Assembly (NCBI RefSeq): GCF_900168015.1 | Contig: NZ_FUYR01000002.1 | Coordinates: 1-64,000 of the forward strand | Length of the DNA: 64,000 nt | Source of the DNA: Daejeonella lutea | GTDB lineage: Bacteria; Bacteroidota; Bacteroidia; Sphingobacteriales; Sphingobacteriaceae | Direction of reading: 5' to 3' | In this document: one piece after another, positions 1 to 9,097 of the stretch | Position numbering within the stretch: position 1 is the first letter of the stretch | How the letters are laid out: the number at the start of each line of letters is the position of its first letter | Translations under genes and position numbers: made by a program | The notes under the pieces: model-generated | The model's input: only the letters and a program-made list of their open reading frames with translations | Told to the model about the DNA's origin: nothing | Databases searched by the model: none

Positions 1-1098
1 AACCGTGTCTCCCTTGAGCTTTTTTACATGGTCCATAGCCTCCGGATCAAAAACACTCACTTCAGCGCCGTCGTTCAGCAATTCATCAATAATGTACAAT
101 GATGGTGCCTCGCGAATGTCGTCTGTCTCCGGTTTAAATGCCAGACCCCAGACCGCTATCTTTTTACCTTTAAGTTTGCCACCATAATATTTTCTCATCT
201 TCTCAACCATGATGGTTTTTTGGGTATCATTAACCTCCATCACTGATTCCAGAATCTTAAAGTCGTATTTATTTTCCTTCGCTGACTGTGCCAGGGCTTG
301 AACATCTTTTGGAAAACAACTTCCGCCATAACCTACTCCCGGGAATAAGAAACGCTTACCTATTCTGTCATCCGATCCAATACCTTTCCGAACTGCATCA
401 ACATCAGCTCCCACCAGCTCGCAAAGATTGGCGATCTCATTCATAAACGTGATTTTGGTTGCAAGGAAGGAGTTAGCAGCATATTTGGTCAATTCTGAAG
501 ACCGGGTATCCATAAATATGATCGGATTTCCCTGCCGAACATATGGCCCGTATAATTCTGTCATCAGCTTCTGCGCGCGGGGACTCTCTGTTCCAACAAC
601 GACTCGATCAGGCTTCATGAAATCTTCTACAGCTACTCCCTCCCGAAGGAATTCAGGATTAGAAACAACATCTACTTCAACATTCGTGTTATCCTTAAAC
701 ACCTTGATCACTTTGTCTGCTGTGCCAACCGGAACAGTGGATTTGGTGACTATAACTTTATAATCCTTAATTAGCTTCGCTATATCTTCAGCTGCACCTA
801 AAACGTAACTTAAATCTGCAGCTCCATCGCCGCCCGGAGGGGTTGGTAAAGCAAGAAATATGATATGTGCATCCTCGATAGCACTCGCCAGGTTTGTCGT
901 AAACTTCAGACGCTCTTGTTCGATATTCCTATGAAACAGCAACTCCAGTCCCGGTTCATAGATCGGCAATTTGAACGCCTGCATCATTTTAACCTTTTCC
1001 TCGTTTATATCAACACATATAACAGAATTGCCGGTTTCTGCCAGGCAGGTGCCCGTTACTAAACCCACATATCCGGTACCAACTACGGCTATCTTCAT
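1..1098 (-). CDS. ugd: UDP-glucose 6-dehydrogenase (3' end outside window)
   Basis: Oxidises UDP-glucose to UDP-glucuronate with two NAD+, a precursor of surface polysaccharides; cytosolic. The reverse strand reads open from an ATG at 1098 to the window edge, 366 codons, where the family usually has about 440, so the C-terminus is missing only because the window ends. The start MKIAVVGTGYVGLVTG is the classic Rossmann NAD-binding motif. Further in are the segments STVPVG and NPEFLREG and the catalytic-cysteine motif GYGGSCFPKD, all hallmarks of the UDP-glucose/GDP-mannose dehydrogenase family. The substrate (UDP-glucose rather than another nucleotide sugar) is inferred from these motifs. It is transcribed divergently from waaA across a gap of about 65 bases. 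Confidence 0.93.
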   Translation of the reverse strand, partial: MKIAVVGTGYVGLVTGTCLAETGNSVICVDINEEKVKMMQAFKLPIYEPGLELLFHRNIEQERLKFTTNLASAIEDAHIIFLALPTPPGGDGAADLSYVLGAAEDIAKLIKDYKVIVTKSTVPVGTADKVIKVFKDNTNVEVDVVSNPEFLREGVAVEDFMKPDRVVVGTESPRAQKLMTELYGPYVRQGNPIIFMDTRSSELTKYAANSFLATKITFMNEIANLCELVGADVDAVRKGIGSDDRIGKRFLFPGVGYGGSCFPKDVQALAQSAKENKYDFKILESVMEVNDTQKTIMVEKMRKYYGGKLKGKKIAVWGLAFKPETDDIREAPSLYIIDELLNDGAEVSVFDPEAMDHVKKLKGDTV

Positions 1099-1162
1099 TT
1101 ATATTTTAACTCTAGTACAAGATTTACATTATCTTCGGCGAAGATAAGAATTAAGTTTCAAA

Positions 1163-2395
1163 ATGCTTTTTTTGTACGATTTCGGCATCCGGGTGTATTA
1201 TTTTTTGGTGCTTCTAGCCTCCCTGAAAAATAAAAAGGCAAGGGCATGGATTGAGGGGAGGAAGAACGTTTTTAATCGTATTTTCAGCCTGATTGATCCG
1301 TCGCGAGAACATGCCTGGTTTCATTTCGCATCGCTCGGAGAATTTGAGCAAGGGAGACCGGTATTAGAAGAGTTTAAGGCGCATTATCCGGGGATAAGTA
1401 TAATAATCACCTTCTTCTCCCCCTCTGGCTATCAAATAAGAAAGGATTATGATGGTGCAGATCATGTATTTTACCTCCCGCTGGATACAAGAGCCAACGC
1501 CAAAAAATTCATCAAGCTGGTAAACCCTGCAATCGCAATTTTTACAAAGTATGAATATTGGTTTCATTATTTCGATGAACTGCAGGCGAACAAGATTCCT
1601 CTCTATATTATATCCGGCCTATTCAGGCCTGATCAACCTTTCTTCAAATGGTATGGCAGCCTGCACAGAAATATGCTGCACAAGGTTTCACATTTTTTTG
1701 TTCAAAATAAGGAGAGTAAAAACCTTTTGAGTGGCCTTGGATTAAACAATGTTTCTGTCAATGGTGATACTCGCTTCGACCGGGTGGTTAAAAACATAAG
1801 CGAAGTGACTGAAGTACCAATTGTTAGAGATTTCTGCAGCGGGTCAAAAGTCTTTATTGCGGGAAGCACATGGCCTCAGGATGAACTATTGATTGCAAGC
1901 TTAACGTCAAAGTTTCCTGACTGGAAGTTCATAATAGCACCTCATGAAGTCGACCCTGCCCATATCAGGTCAATTGAGAAATTCTTTCCCAACTCGGTAA
2001 AGTTATCGAAACAGAAAGTCAATACCTCTGAACAAGTGCTCATAATTGACAATATTGGAATGCTTTCAAGTCTCTATCAGTATGCCGACCTTGCTTACAT
2101 CGGAGGAGGATTCGGTGTTGGCATCCATAACACCCAGGAGGCGGCAGGATTTGGAATGCCGGTGATATTTGGTCCGAACTACAAAAAATTTCAGGAAGCA
2201 AAAGACCTTATTGTTAGTGGAGCTTTTTTTCCAATTTCGACTGAAGACGATCTCGTTGATAGAATGGAATACCTGCAGGACGAGGATGTTAGAATTAAAC
2301 TGGGCGCAATTGCAAAAGATTACGTGCTGAGCAAAGCTGGAGCAACGAAAATCATCCTGGAATATTTGAAAGAAAAACGCTTCGCTAGCCTTTAA
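1163..2395 (+). CDS. waaA: 3-deoxy-D-manno-octulosonic acid (Kdo) transferase
   Basis: Transfers Kdo from CMP-Kdo to lipid A at the inner face of the cytoplasmic membrane, a core step of lipopolysaccharide synthesis. The 410-residue length is normal. The N-terminus is one hydrophobic anchor (about residues 1-20). SLGEFEQG near residue 58 carries the glutamate of the family's active-site region. NGDTRFDRV sits mid-protein, and the C-terminal GT-B half carries GGGFGVGIHNTQEAAG followed by FGPNYKKFQEA, the donor-binding signature. The last 11 bases overlap the 3' end of the convergent hemH. Whether it adds one or two Kdo residues cannot be read from the sequence. Confidence 0.93.
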   Translation: MLFLYDFGIRVYYFLVLLASLKNKKARAWIEGRKNVFNRIFSLIDPSREHAWFHFASLGEFEQGRPVLEEFKAHYPGISIIITFFSPSGYQIRKDYDGADHVFYLPLDTRANAKKFIKLVNPAIAIFTKYEYWFHYFDELQANKIPLYIISGLFRPDQPFFKWYGSLHRNMLHKVSHFFVQNKESKNLLSGLGLNNVSVNGDTRFDRVVKNISEVTEVPIVRDFCSGSKVFIAGSTWPQDELLIASLTSKFPDWKFIIAPHEVDPAHIRSIEKFFPNSVKLSKQKVNTSEQVLIIDNIGMLSSLYQYADLAYIGGGFGVGIHNTQEAAGFGMPVIFGPNYKKFQEAKDLIVSGAFFPISTEDDLVDRMEYLQDEDVRIKLGAIAKDYVLSKAGATKIILEYLKEKRFASL

Positions 2396-3401
2396 CGAGA
2401 CCTTCCAGTGCGTCAATCCATAAAGGATGGTCGTTAAGACTCTCGACTAATTGTACATGTTCGCCACCGAGTTTCTTGAATTCATCTCCATATTCAACGG
2501 TAACTTCATAAACCGTTTCCAGGCAATCTGCGACAAATGCAGGGCAAAATACGAGCAAACGTTTCATCCCTTTTTTTGCCAGCTCATCAATTACTACGCT
2601 AGTGTATGGTTGCACCCAAGGGTCTTTACCCAAACGCGACTGGAAGCAAACCGTGTATTTATCTGCTGGCAGTGATAATTGATCAGCAATGAGCCTGGCT
2701 GTGTGGTGGCATTGAGCTGAATAGCAAAATTTATTGTCGTTGGTGAGAGTAGCACAACAATTATCTGATTTAAGGCAATGTCTACCTGAATGATCCGATT
2801 TGATTAACTGTCGCTGCGGCAGTCCATGAAAACTGAATAATATATGATCGTAAGTCTCTGGCTTGTACTTCTCAGCATTCTCAGCGAAAACCTTAATCAT
2901 TAACTCATTGTCGTGGAACGAGTTCACGAAAGAAATATTCGGTATAGTTTGCCACTTTGAAACCAATTCCATTACTTTTTGCAAAACCGACCCTGAACTT
3001 GCTGATGCATAATGAGGAAAAAGCGGAACGATGCGGATGCTTTCTACCTGAGCTTGCTTCAAATTTTTTAATGCAGATTCTATTGAAGGACTCTGATAAC
3101 GCATGGCTAGTTCTACGTGGTAATCGCTGCCCAATTGCTTTTGAAGTAATTCCTGTTGCAATAAGCTATAGTGCAGCAAAGGTGAACCAGTTGTTTCTGA
3201 CCAGATTTCCTTATAAAGTTTTGCCGATTTTGGGCTGCGAAATGGAACGATAACGCCCTTTACGAGCATTGTGCGCATCACAGGATTGATATCGATAACG
3301 CGCTCATCCATAAGAAACTCGTCAAGATATTTTCTTACGTCGGCTGTGGAAGGGCTGTCTGGAGTGCCCAGGTTAACAAGTAATACGCCTTTTTTATTCA
3401 T
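2385..3401 (-). CDS. hemH: ferrochelatase
   Basis: Inserts Fe2+ into protoporphyrin IX (or coproporphyrin) at the end of haem synthesis. At 338 residues it is normal length. The start LVNLGTPDSPS, the catalytic-histidine motif LFSFHGLPQR, FQSRLGKDPWVQPYT, and FVADCLETVYE near the C-terminus match the family in order. A cysteine-rich stretch (HCLKSDNCCATL) lies between the first two core motifs; it could be an iron-sulphur or disulphide site, but I cannot assign it. The gene converges on waaA and overlaps it by 11 bases. A -7 box TATCTTTG lies just upstream on the same strand. It sits directly downstream of the carotenoid operon but probably has its own promoter. Confidence 0.95.
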   Translation of the reverse strand: MNKKGVLLVNLGTPDSPSTADVRKYLDEFLMDERVIDINPVMRTMLVKGVIVPFRSPKSAKLYKEIWSETTGSPLLHYSLLQQELLQKQLGSDYHVELAMRYQSPSIESALKNLKQAQVESIRIVPLFPHYASASSGSVLQKVMELVSKWQTIPNISFVNSFHDNELMIKVFAENAEKYKPETYDHILFSFHGLPQRQLIKSDHSGRHCLKSDNCCATLTNDNKFCYSAQCHHTARLIADQLSLPADKYTVCFQSRLGKDPWVQPYTSVVIDELAKKGMKRLLVFCPAFVADCLETVYEVTVEYGDEFKKLGGEHVQLVESLNDHPLWIDALEGLVKG

Positions 3402-3418
3402 ATCGTGTTAAGGAGCCG

Positions 3419-3426
3419 CAAAGATA
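3419..3426 (-). promoter_or_regulatory. Bacteroidota -7 element upstream of hemH
   Basis: On the reverse strand the octamer TATCTTTG fits the Bacteroidota consensus TAnnTTTG exactly and lies about 18 bases before the hemH ATG. The expected -33 TTTG, 19 bases further up, reads as a run of T without the final G, so the match is partial. Confidence 0.5.
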
Positions 3427-3482
3427 GTCCTAGATCGGTTAGAAAAAAATGAATGAGCCTGATTTGACTTTATAAAAACAAT

Positions 3483-4166
3483 TTATTTATTGGCTTCTTT
3501 TAGCTTCCAAAGACGCCACCATGGGGTGCCCGGCGAATCGTGGTGCTCGTAGTGGTATCCAAAAAAATAACAACTTAAAAAGGCCACAATGTGATTCTTA
3601 CCCTGACTCCTTGATTGGTATTCATTATCGTGTTCACCATGATGTGGTACCCAGGTCCCAAAATAGAAAAGCTGCAAGGTGCTTAACAAGGAGGGCAGAA
3701 CCCAAAACAACAGGAGGTTCGATTCGGCAACCCATAGCTTGAGGATATTGAATATAATGGCCATTAAAACAATTTGCCACCATGAAATATATTCCCTAAT
3801 AAAATTAAAGTACCATACAATGAAACTCCCCTGATGATAATCGGGATCATTATCTGTATGCACATGTGCATGATGTTCATGGTGCTTTATATACAACTTT
3901 TTAAACGGAAAGCAGGCGTATAAAATCGTACATAGCTGCCCTATCACATTGTTAAGCAACTTATTGGATGAAACCGTCCCGTGCATCGCATCATGTGCCG
4001 TAATAAACAGGCCGGTATACAAATGCATCTGCACCAAGATCATCAGGTAAATCATTGGATTGCTGAAACTTAGCTGCATGTCCATTAGAAAAATAATCGA
4101 CACAAGCCAGGCACCAATAATTGTAAAGGCCGCGAATACGCCAATATTTGATTTCAATGCAGACAT
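3483..4166 (-). CDS. crtW: CrtW-type beta-carotene ketolase (fatty-acid-desaturase superfamily)
   Basis: Membrane di-iron oxygenase expected to add a 4-keto group to the beta-ionone ring of a carotenoid. Its 227 residues contain the three histidine boxes in CrtW order: HDAMH at 58-62, HHEHH at 95-99 and HYEHH at 205-209. CrtW-specific context is also present: YFGTWVPHH near 168 and GTPWWRLW at 213-220. Several hydrophobic segments cross the membrane between the boxes. It follows ispH by 11 bases and is the last gene of a leftward operon of carotenoid genes, which supports a carotenoid rather than a fatty-acid substrate. The exact carotenoid is not readable from the sequence. Confidence 0.85.
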   Translation of the reverse strand: MSALKSNIGVFAAFTIIGAWLVSIIFLMDMQLSFSNPMIYLMILVQMHLYTGLFITAHDAMHGTVSSNKLLNNVIGQLCTILYACFPFKKLYIKHHEHHAHVHTDNDPDYHQGSFIVWYFNFIREYISWWQIVLMAIIFNILKLWVAESNLLLFWVLPSLLSTLQLFYFGTWVPHHGEHDNEYQSRSQGKNHIVAFLSCYFFGYHYEHHDSPGTPWWRLWKLKEANK

Positions 4167-4177
4167 AGGAACTATGA

Positions 4178-5026
4178 TCAGTATGCTTCAAGGGCATTCT
4201 TTACCTGCGTCATCAACCACATTGGAGTTGATGTAGCCCCGCAGATCCCTACGCTTTCACCAGGATTAAACATCTCTTTGCTTAATTCCTGTTCATTAGA
4301 AACGAAATAGGTATTGGGGTTATATTGACGGCAAACTTCGAACAAAACTTTTCCATTGGAAGATTTTTTTCCTGACACAAACACAATGTGATCGAAGTTG
4401 GTCACAAACTTCCTAAGGTCTTCATCTCTATTTGAAACCTGCCGGCAAATCGTATCGTTTGCTTTGATGTCATATCCTCGGCTAATCAGTTCTGCCTTAA
4501 TCTGGTAAAACTTTGCTGTGCTCTTGGTCGTCTGACTGTATAAAGTGAATTTATCCGGCAGATCGACATCTTCAAGCTCTGCAATATCTTGAAAAACAAT
4601 GGCTTCGTTGTTAGTCTGGCCTTGCAGGCCTATGACTTCTGCGTGGCCGTGCTTGCCAAATATAAGCACCTTTTCCTTGCTGTCATGGGTGTTCTTGATC
4701 CTGTTCTGAAGCTTTAGCACAACCGGACAGGAGGCATCAATGAGGGTAATATTGTTCTCAAGGGCAATTTTATATGTCTCGGGCGCCTCACCGTGTGCAC
4801 GGATCAAGACTTTTTCATTCTTAATTCCAGCTAGGTCTTCATGGGATATAATCTTTAATCCCATACCCTTGAGGCGCGCTACTTCTTCATCGTTGTGAAC
4901 AATATCGCCCAAACAATACAGATAACCGTCTTTTGCTAGTATGTCCTCTGCCATATCGATAGCATAAACCACACCAAAGCAAAAACCCGAATCCTGGTCG
5001 ATAGTTACCCGAAGATTATAATTCAT
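4178..5026 (-). CDS. ispH: 4-hydroxy-3-methylbut-2-enyl diphosphate reductase
   Basis: Last enzyme of the MEP pathway: reduces HMBPP to IPP and DMAPP with a [4Fe-4S] cluster. At 282 residues it is the usual length. The three cluster cysteines are visible as Cys16 in GFCFGV, Cys100 in ASCPVV and Cys262 in GICGATSTP. The substrate-contact histidines are present too (His44 in VHNDEE, His78 in RAHGE). It sits inside the carotenoid operon between the cruF-like gene and crtW, so C5 isoprenoid supply appears to be co-expressed with carotenoid modification. TATTTTTG, a possible -7 box, lies about 35 bases upstream and may give it an internal promoter. Confidence 0.95.
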   Translation of the reverse strand: MNYNLRVTIDQDSGFCFGVVYAIDMAEDILAKDGYLYCLGDIVHNDEEVARLKGMGLKIISHEDLAGIKNEKVLIRAHGEAPETYKIALENNITLIDASCPVVLKLQNRIKNTHDSKEKVLIFGKHGHAEVIGLQGQTNNEAIVFQDIAELEDVDLPDKFTLYSQTTKSTAKFYQIKAELISRGYDIKANDTICRQVSNRDEDLRKFVTNFDHIVFVSGKKSSNGKVLFEVCRQYNPNTYFVSNEQELSKEMFNPGESVGICGATSTPMWLMTQVKNALEAY

Positions 5027-5080
5027 TCAAAATGATTTTAAGCAGCAAACTATAATGAATACAAAAATACTAAAATCTTT

Positions 5081-5713
5081 TCAGCTACCCCATTTATTCA
5101 AAATGATAAAGAAAAGAACCTGGGATACAAAAAGCACTACTGCTGAGCTATTTCGCTTTTTAAAATCCAGGATTGTAAACAATATAAACATCAGGAAAGA
5201 AACGACAAACCAACCGACATAGTTTTGAAAAGGAATAATTTCTTCGTTCCAGCTCCAATAATCGTATCTAATTGCAACCGGTTCGATCAGAAAATCGATT
5301 CCCACTAATAAAATCGCACCGAACAAAGCGAATAGATATTTATTCATCCTTAAAGGGTACAGTAGCACACCGGTTGAGTAGACTAATACCAACCAATTTA
5401 CTCCAATGAGGATTGGTGTTTCCCATATTTTTAAACCAAGTGTTTCTCCGTACGTGTAGGAGCCGAAAATAAGCCCGGTATTCACGCCGACAACCTCAAC
5501 CATGAACCCAGTGAAAAAAACTGCCGTTGCAAATAACCTGATTTGAGCCGTACCATCATAACCCGAAACAATCAGCAGTGCAAGCATCAGGAGCAAATGA
5601 AAAGGTACCAGAGCAATAAACAAATCCGTAAGAGCTGGGTGCGTGAACCCATAGAGCCCCACTAGGTGGAACAGCACTATGATAAAACTACAAAGATTTT
5701 CTTTGGTGAACAT
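5081..5713 (-). CDS. cruF: CruF-like carotenoid 1,2-hydratase (DUF422 family)
   Basis: A 210-residue integral membrane protein with about seven hydrophobic segments. It carries the DUF422/CruF signature: ENxTG-like VVGVNTGLIFGSYTYG near residues 78-93, IGVNWLVL near 104, and IEPVAIRYDYWSWN followed by QNYVGWF near 148-170. Family members hydrate the psi end of acyclic or monocyclic carotenoids, giving a 1'-hydroxyl group. The start codon overlaps the stop of the upstream glycosyltransferase (TAATG), so the two are translationally coupled. In cyanobacteria and other groups cruF acts with a glycosyltransferase, which fits the neighbour here. The alternative is an uncharacterised DUF422 activity; a lycopene cyclase (crtYcd) seems less likely from the motifs. 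Confidence 0.78.
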   Translation of the reverse strand: MFTKENLCSFIIVLFHLVGLYGFTHPALTDLFIALVPFHLLLMLALLIVSGYDGTAQIRLFATAVFFTGFMVEVVGVNTGLIFGSYTYGETLGLKIWETPILIGVNWLVLVYSTGVLLYPLRMNKYLFALFGAILLVGIDFLIEPVAIRYDYWSWNEEIIPFQNYVGWFVVSFLMFILFTILDFKKRNSSAVVLFVSQVLFFIILNKWGS

Positions 5714-6804
5714 TAATTTTTGATTGGTCGCCCTTTCCAGACTATGGTTTTTGTAAAATATTTTTTGACAGATACTATAGCTATCATCAACATGGAAACC
5801 AGCTGTGCCGGGTGAAGTAATATATTAATCCAGACATTCTGTCCCGACATCAGCGAAATCATAATCCGGCTGAGAATGATTAAAGAAAGAGCAAATGAAA
5901 GTAGCTCGGCACTCAATATGTAAGCAATTGCAAAAGGCCCGAGGATCACCAATAAAAGGTAGAGAAATAAGCCTATGACATTATTGTTAAATCCTGCAAG
6001 CAGATTTTTACTAAACCCTCTGAATGCTTCTGTAAAGCTTGTGTACATTCTGCAAAAAATATAGCCGTTTGCTAGTAACGCTTCGCCTCGTAAACCTACG
6101 GCTTTTATCGATCTCATTATTTCGATATCTTCTACCACCTTCATTTTTACTTGTTCATGCCATTGATATTCCCTGTATCTGTCGGCATTAAACATCATAA
6201 ACTGACCACTTGCCGCAGAGAATGCGGGACTTTTTGCAAGCCTGACCAATCGAAGAGGGAGCAGGTTGAGCAGGACGTAATGCATCAGTGGAACTATCGT
6301 CCTCTCACCAAGTGTCACCATAACCTGATTGGTAAATAAGCTTAACAGGTCGAGACGGTAAAACTTCATTCTGTGAACTGTGTTGTTGATTAGGCCATTC
6401 ACTATCGTTTCATCTGCATCAAGAAACATTAAGAATTTACCCCGGGCTTCCCCAGCAAGCTGATAACATGCGTAATTCTTACCTAGCCAATCCTTTGGAA
6501 GCTCTTTACCTCGAACAATTCGAAAGCGCTTATTTACTCTGGAAAATTGCTCGCAAATCTCAAACGTCCGGTCAGAGGAACTATCATCAAGCACAATCAC
6601 TTCATAGTTGTCGTATTCCTGATCACGTATTGACTCGAGCAGATTTAAGATGTTGTTTTCTTCGTCCCTCGCAGGAATTAGTATCGAAACAAGCTCATCA
6701 TATTCTCTTGGCGACTGAGTAAGCTTTGGATTGGATATAAAGTTAAAAAGGGTAACTGTGAACCTTAGGATAAGGAAGAAAAAGATAAAATATATCAGTA
6801 TCAT
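5713..6804 (-). CDS. family 2 glycosyltransferase, probable carotenoid glycosyltransferase (CruG/CruC-like)
   Basis: Membrane-bound GT-A glycosyltransferase of 363 residues. There is one N-terminal membrane helix (about 1-20), then SILIPARDEE near 40, VIVLDDSSSDRT near 69, the DxD motif in MFLDADETI, and VVEDIEIMRSI, whose ED acidic pair is typical of GT2 enzymes. Two to three membrane helices end the protein (about 275-355). It is tightly packed between the acyltransferase (2-base gap) and the cruF-like gene (TAATG overlap). From this context I infer that it glycosylates the 1'- or 2'-hydroxyl of a carotenoid. The sequence alone shows only a membrane GT2, and a lipid acceptor is possible. 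Confidence 0.75.
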   Translation of the reverse strand: MILIYFIFFFLILRFTVTLFNFISNPKLTQSPREYDELVSILIPARDEENNILNLLESIRDQEYDNYEVIVLDDSSSDRTFEICEQFSRVNKRFRIVRGKELPKDWLGKNYACYQLAGEARGKFLMFLDADETIVNGLINNTVHRMKFYRLDLLSLFTNQVMVTLGERTIVPLMHYVLLNLLPLRLVRLAKSPAFSAASGQFMMFNADRYREYQWHEQVKMKVVEDIEIMRSIKAVGLRGEALLANGYIFCRMYTSFTEAFRGFSKNLLAGFNNNVIGLFLYLLLVILGPFAIAYILSAELLSFALSLIILSRIMISLMSGQNVWINILLHPAQLVSMLMIAIVSVKKYFTKTIVWKGRPIKN

Positions 6805-6806
6805 AG

Positions 6807-7430
6807 TTACACCCCGTCCGCGCTCTGTTTTTGGCGCGATGCTTCATAATGTTTATTGTAAGCGCTTTTGATCAGTTGCAGGCTTGTAAACTCAGCGCCT
6901 TCCCATGCATTTAAATAGCAGGTGATAGAAGGCTTACGGTGTTCGAAATAATCTGCGAATGCAGCTGCGAACATATATTGAAATTTCCGTTTTGAGATAT
7001 TGATCATACTCATCAAGCCTTTCTGAAACTGAATCTCGTCGATATGGTTTGAAAAAAGCTTGCCTTGCGGGAAAATCAGCACCAGATTTTCCGAGTCGTC
7101 AAGTAAACGGCCGGCGTATTCGAGAGTTTCTATAATGCTCCGCGAGTTCTTTTTTACAGAAAAGCTACCCAGATACTTTAAAAACCAGACATTTTCATAA
7201 TTCTCTTCGGTGATCATAACGTGAAACTTCTTCCGAAAATAAACTTTGTTAATGTGAAACAAAAGAAATCCATCCCACCAGGAGTAATGATTAGCCAGTA
7301 AAAGAATAGATTTATCCCTGTCGAACTGAACTTCGTTGAATGCCAGTTTATGAAAGTCAGTACTTATGATCCGACTTATATACCAGGAAAAGAACGCGTG
7401 TATAAAGCTATTCCGACGGGGTTCAAGCAT
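6807..7430 (-). CDS. PlsC-type acyltransferase in carotenoid operon (CruD-like role)
   Basis: A 207-residue protein of the lysophospholipid acyltransferase (PlsC) superfamily. Motif I NHYSWWD (HX4D) is near residue 57 and motif III LIFPQGKLFS near 130. I chose the ATG at 7430 because its N-terminus (MLEPRRNSF, then HAFFSWYI) looks like a natural start; a GTG at 7466 would add 12 residues. It lies between the crtD-like gene and the GT2 gene with only two bases to the latter. The position suggests that it acylates the sugar of a glycosylated carotenoid, as CruD does in green sulphur bacteria. That is inference; general phospholipid acylation is the alternative. Confidence 0.78.
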   Translation of the reverse strand: MLEPRRNSFIHAFFSWYISRIISTDFHKLAFNEVQFDRDKSILLLANHYSWWDGFLLFHINKVYFRKKFHVMITEENYENVWFLKYLGSFSVKKNSRSIIETLEYAGRLLDDSENLVLIFPQGKLFSNHIDEIQFQKGLMSMINISKRKFQYMFAAAFADYFEHRKPSITCYLNAWEGAEFTSLQLIKSAYNKHYEASRQKQSADGV

Positions 7431-7539
7431 TTGATTTTTGCAGATGATAAAACGACTCTGACACACCAGCCATTCTCAATTTTTAATTCTTAATTTTCAC
7501 CTTACTAGTCTGCGTCAGCTCTAAGATAAGTAAATACCC

Positions 7540-9012
7540 CTATTTCACCAGTTCATCCACAATTTTAGCAGAAAGAAGAGCTAATGGGATACCTCCTCCC
7601 GGATGAACGCTCCCACCAGCGAAATATAAGCCTTCTATTTTTGAGGAGAAATTGGCGTGACGTAAAAAAGCTGCAAACTGGCTATTCGAACTGCTTCCGT
7701 ACAAGGAACCCTGAAACGAAAATGTTTGAGAGTCAATTTTTCGGGGGTCCAATATCTGTTCTGAAACGATGAGCGTTTCAATCTCCCGGTTGAGGATACG
7801 TGTCAATTTTGCTATGATATTGTTGCGTGCAGACTCGATAAGTTTATCCCAATTCTGACCGGAGTTTGAAGGTACGTTGATCATCGTAAACCAATTCTCT
7901 TTTCCTGGGGGAGCATCTGATTTTTCGATTTTGGAACTTATGTTCAGATAGATGGTGGGGTCCATCGCAATATCTTTCCTCTCCCAGATCTGCCTGAATT
8001 CATCCTCATAATCTTCCGTGAAAAAGATGTTATGAAGATCAAGTTCGGGAAAAGAGCCGCTAATTCCCCAGTAAAATATAAGTGCCGAGCTGCTCCTTTC
8101 CTGACCCAATATGTTTTCCGGAGCCTTGACGTGCTTAAGAAGTGTACGGTAGGTATACCAAATATCCATGTTTGATACAATGATATCAGCAGGATGCATG
8201 CTTTGTCCGCTCCGGACTCCTTTTGCCTTTTTACCGTCCAGGACGATCTGATCGATATAGGTTTCAAATTGGAATTTCACCCCGCAATCGATAGCCAGGT
8301 TCGTTAAAGCACGGATGATGGAGTACATCCCTCCTTCCGGGAAGTATGCACCAAAGTGCTGCTCAAAATGCGGTATGACGTTTAGAGTTGCCGGAGCCTG
8401 GTAGGGATTAGAGCCATTGTAAGTTGCGTAACGATTGAATAATCGGATAGTCTTTGAGTCGGCAAATTTTGAAGAATTGGCCTGATTCATAGTACGAAAA
8501 GCATCTATCCGCGAAAAGCGCAGCAGAGACCGGAGTGTTGTTTTATTAAAATAGTTTTTCCATTTATGCAAAGAGCGCTGCAGAAACACCGGATCCGTTA
8601 TATGATATATTTCTGCGCTTTTGTCTAGGAAATTCAATACCGACTCTTTAGTGTCCTGTGTATGATGTTCAACTTCAGCAGCGAATTTTTGAAGATCAGC
8701 ATATGCATTAATTCGGGCGCCATCTTCAAAAAAATATTTACAAACCTTATCAAGTTTGAGGTATTTATAATGCTCCCGGGGATCTTTACCCGCCAGGGTG
8801 AAAAGCTCGTCGACATACTGGGGCATGGTAAATAGGCTTGGCCCTGCATCGAAACGGAATCCGTCCGATTTTATCTCGGAAAGCTTACCTCCGGGATGTC
8901 GCCCTGCTTCAAAAACCGTTACCGAATACCCTCTGACAGCCAGCCTGATAGCCGCCGCTATCCCTGCGATACCAGCACCAATAATGATTGCCTTGTCAGA
9001 GTCTTTTTCCAT
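7540..9012 (-). CDS. crtD: CrtI/CrtD-family carotenoid desaturase, probably 1-hydroxycarotenoid 3,4-desaturase
   Basis: FAD-dependent carotenoid desaturase of 490 residues. The dinucleotide-binding motif IIGAGIAGIAAAIRL is at residues 10-24 and FEAGRHPGGK follows. The family C-terminal motif YFAGGSVHPGGGIPLALL is near 465. The segment GPSLFTMPQYV near residue 57 is what I associate with CrtD-type hydroxycarotenoid 3,4-desaturases, whereas Bacteroidota phytoene desaturases usually have GPSWYWMP at this place. The downstream cruF-like hydratase supports CrtD, because the CruF product is a CrtD substrate. It is the first gene of the leftward carotenoid operon. Phytoene desaturase (CrtI) is the alternative; no second desaturase is in this window. 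Confidence 0.8.
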   Translation of the reverse strand: MEKDSDKAIIIGAGIAGIAAAIRLAVRGYSVTVFEAGRHPGGKLSEIKSDGFRFDAGPSLFTMPQYVDELFTLAGKDPREHYKYLKLDKVCKYFFEDGARINAYADLQKFAAEVEHHTQDTKESVLNFLDKSAEIYHITDPVFLQRSLHKWKNYFNKTTLRSLLRFSRIDAFRTMNQANSSKFADSKTIRLFNRYATYNGSNPYQAPATLNVIPHFEQHFGAYFPEGGMYSIIRALTNLAIDCGVKFQFETYIDQIVLDGKKAKGVRSGQSMHPADIIVSNMDIWYTYRTLLKHVKAPENILGQERSSSALIFYWGISGSFPELDLHNIFFTEDYEDEFRQIWERKDIAMDPTIYLNISSKIEKSDAPPGKENWFTMINVPSNSGQNWDKLIESARNNIIAKLTRILNREIETLIVSEQILDPRKIDSQTFSFQGSLYGSSSNSQFAAFLRHANFSSKIEGLYFAGGSVHPGGGIPLALLSAKIVDELVK

Positions 9013-9097
9013 TCTAAATGGCTTCTGTTAAAGCTCCGCGCAATTTATCTCGTCTATTCACTCTTGTTTCTCGCATCTCTTTCTCGCTAACTATGCC

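Noticed and set aside
2066-2416. Reverse-strand frame within waaA
   Set aside because: It is a shadow of the coding strand; waaA motifs are complete on the + strand.
7540-9012. Phytoene desaturase CrtI
   Set aside because: The GPSLFTMP motif and the cruF-like neighbour fit the hydroxycarotenoid desaturase CrtD better. CrtI is not fully excluded.
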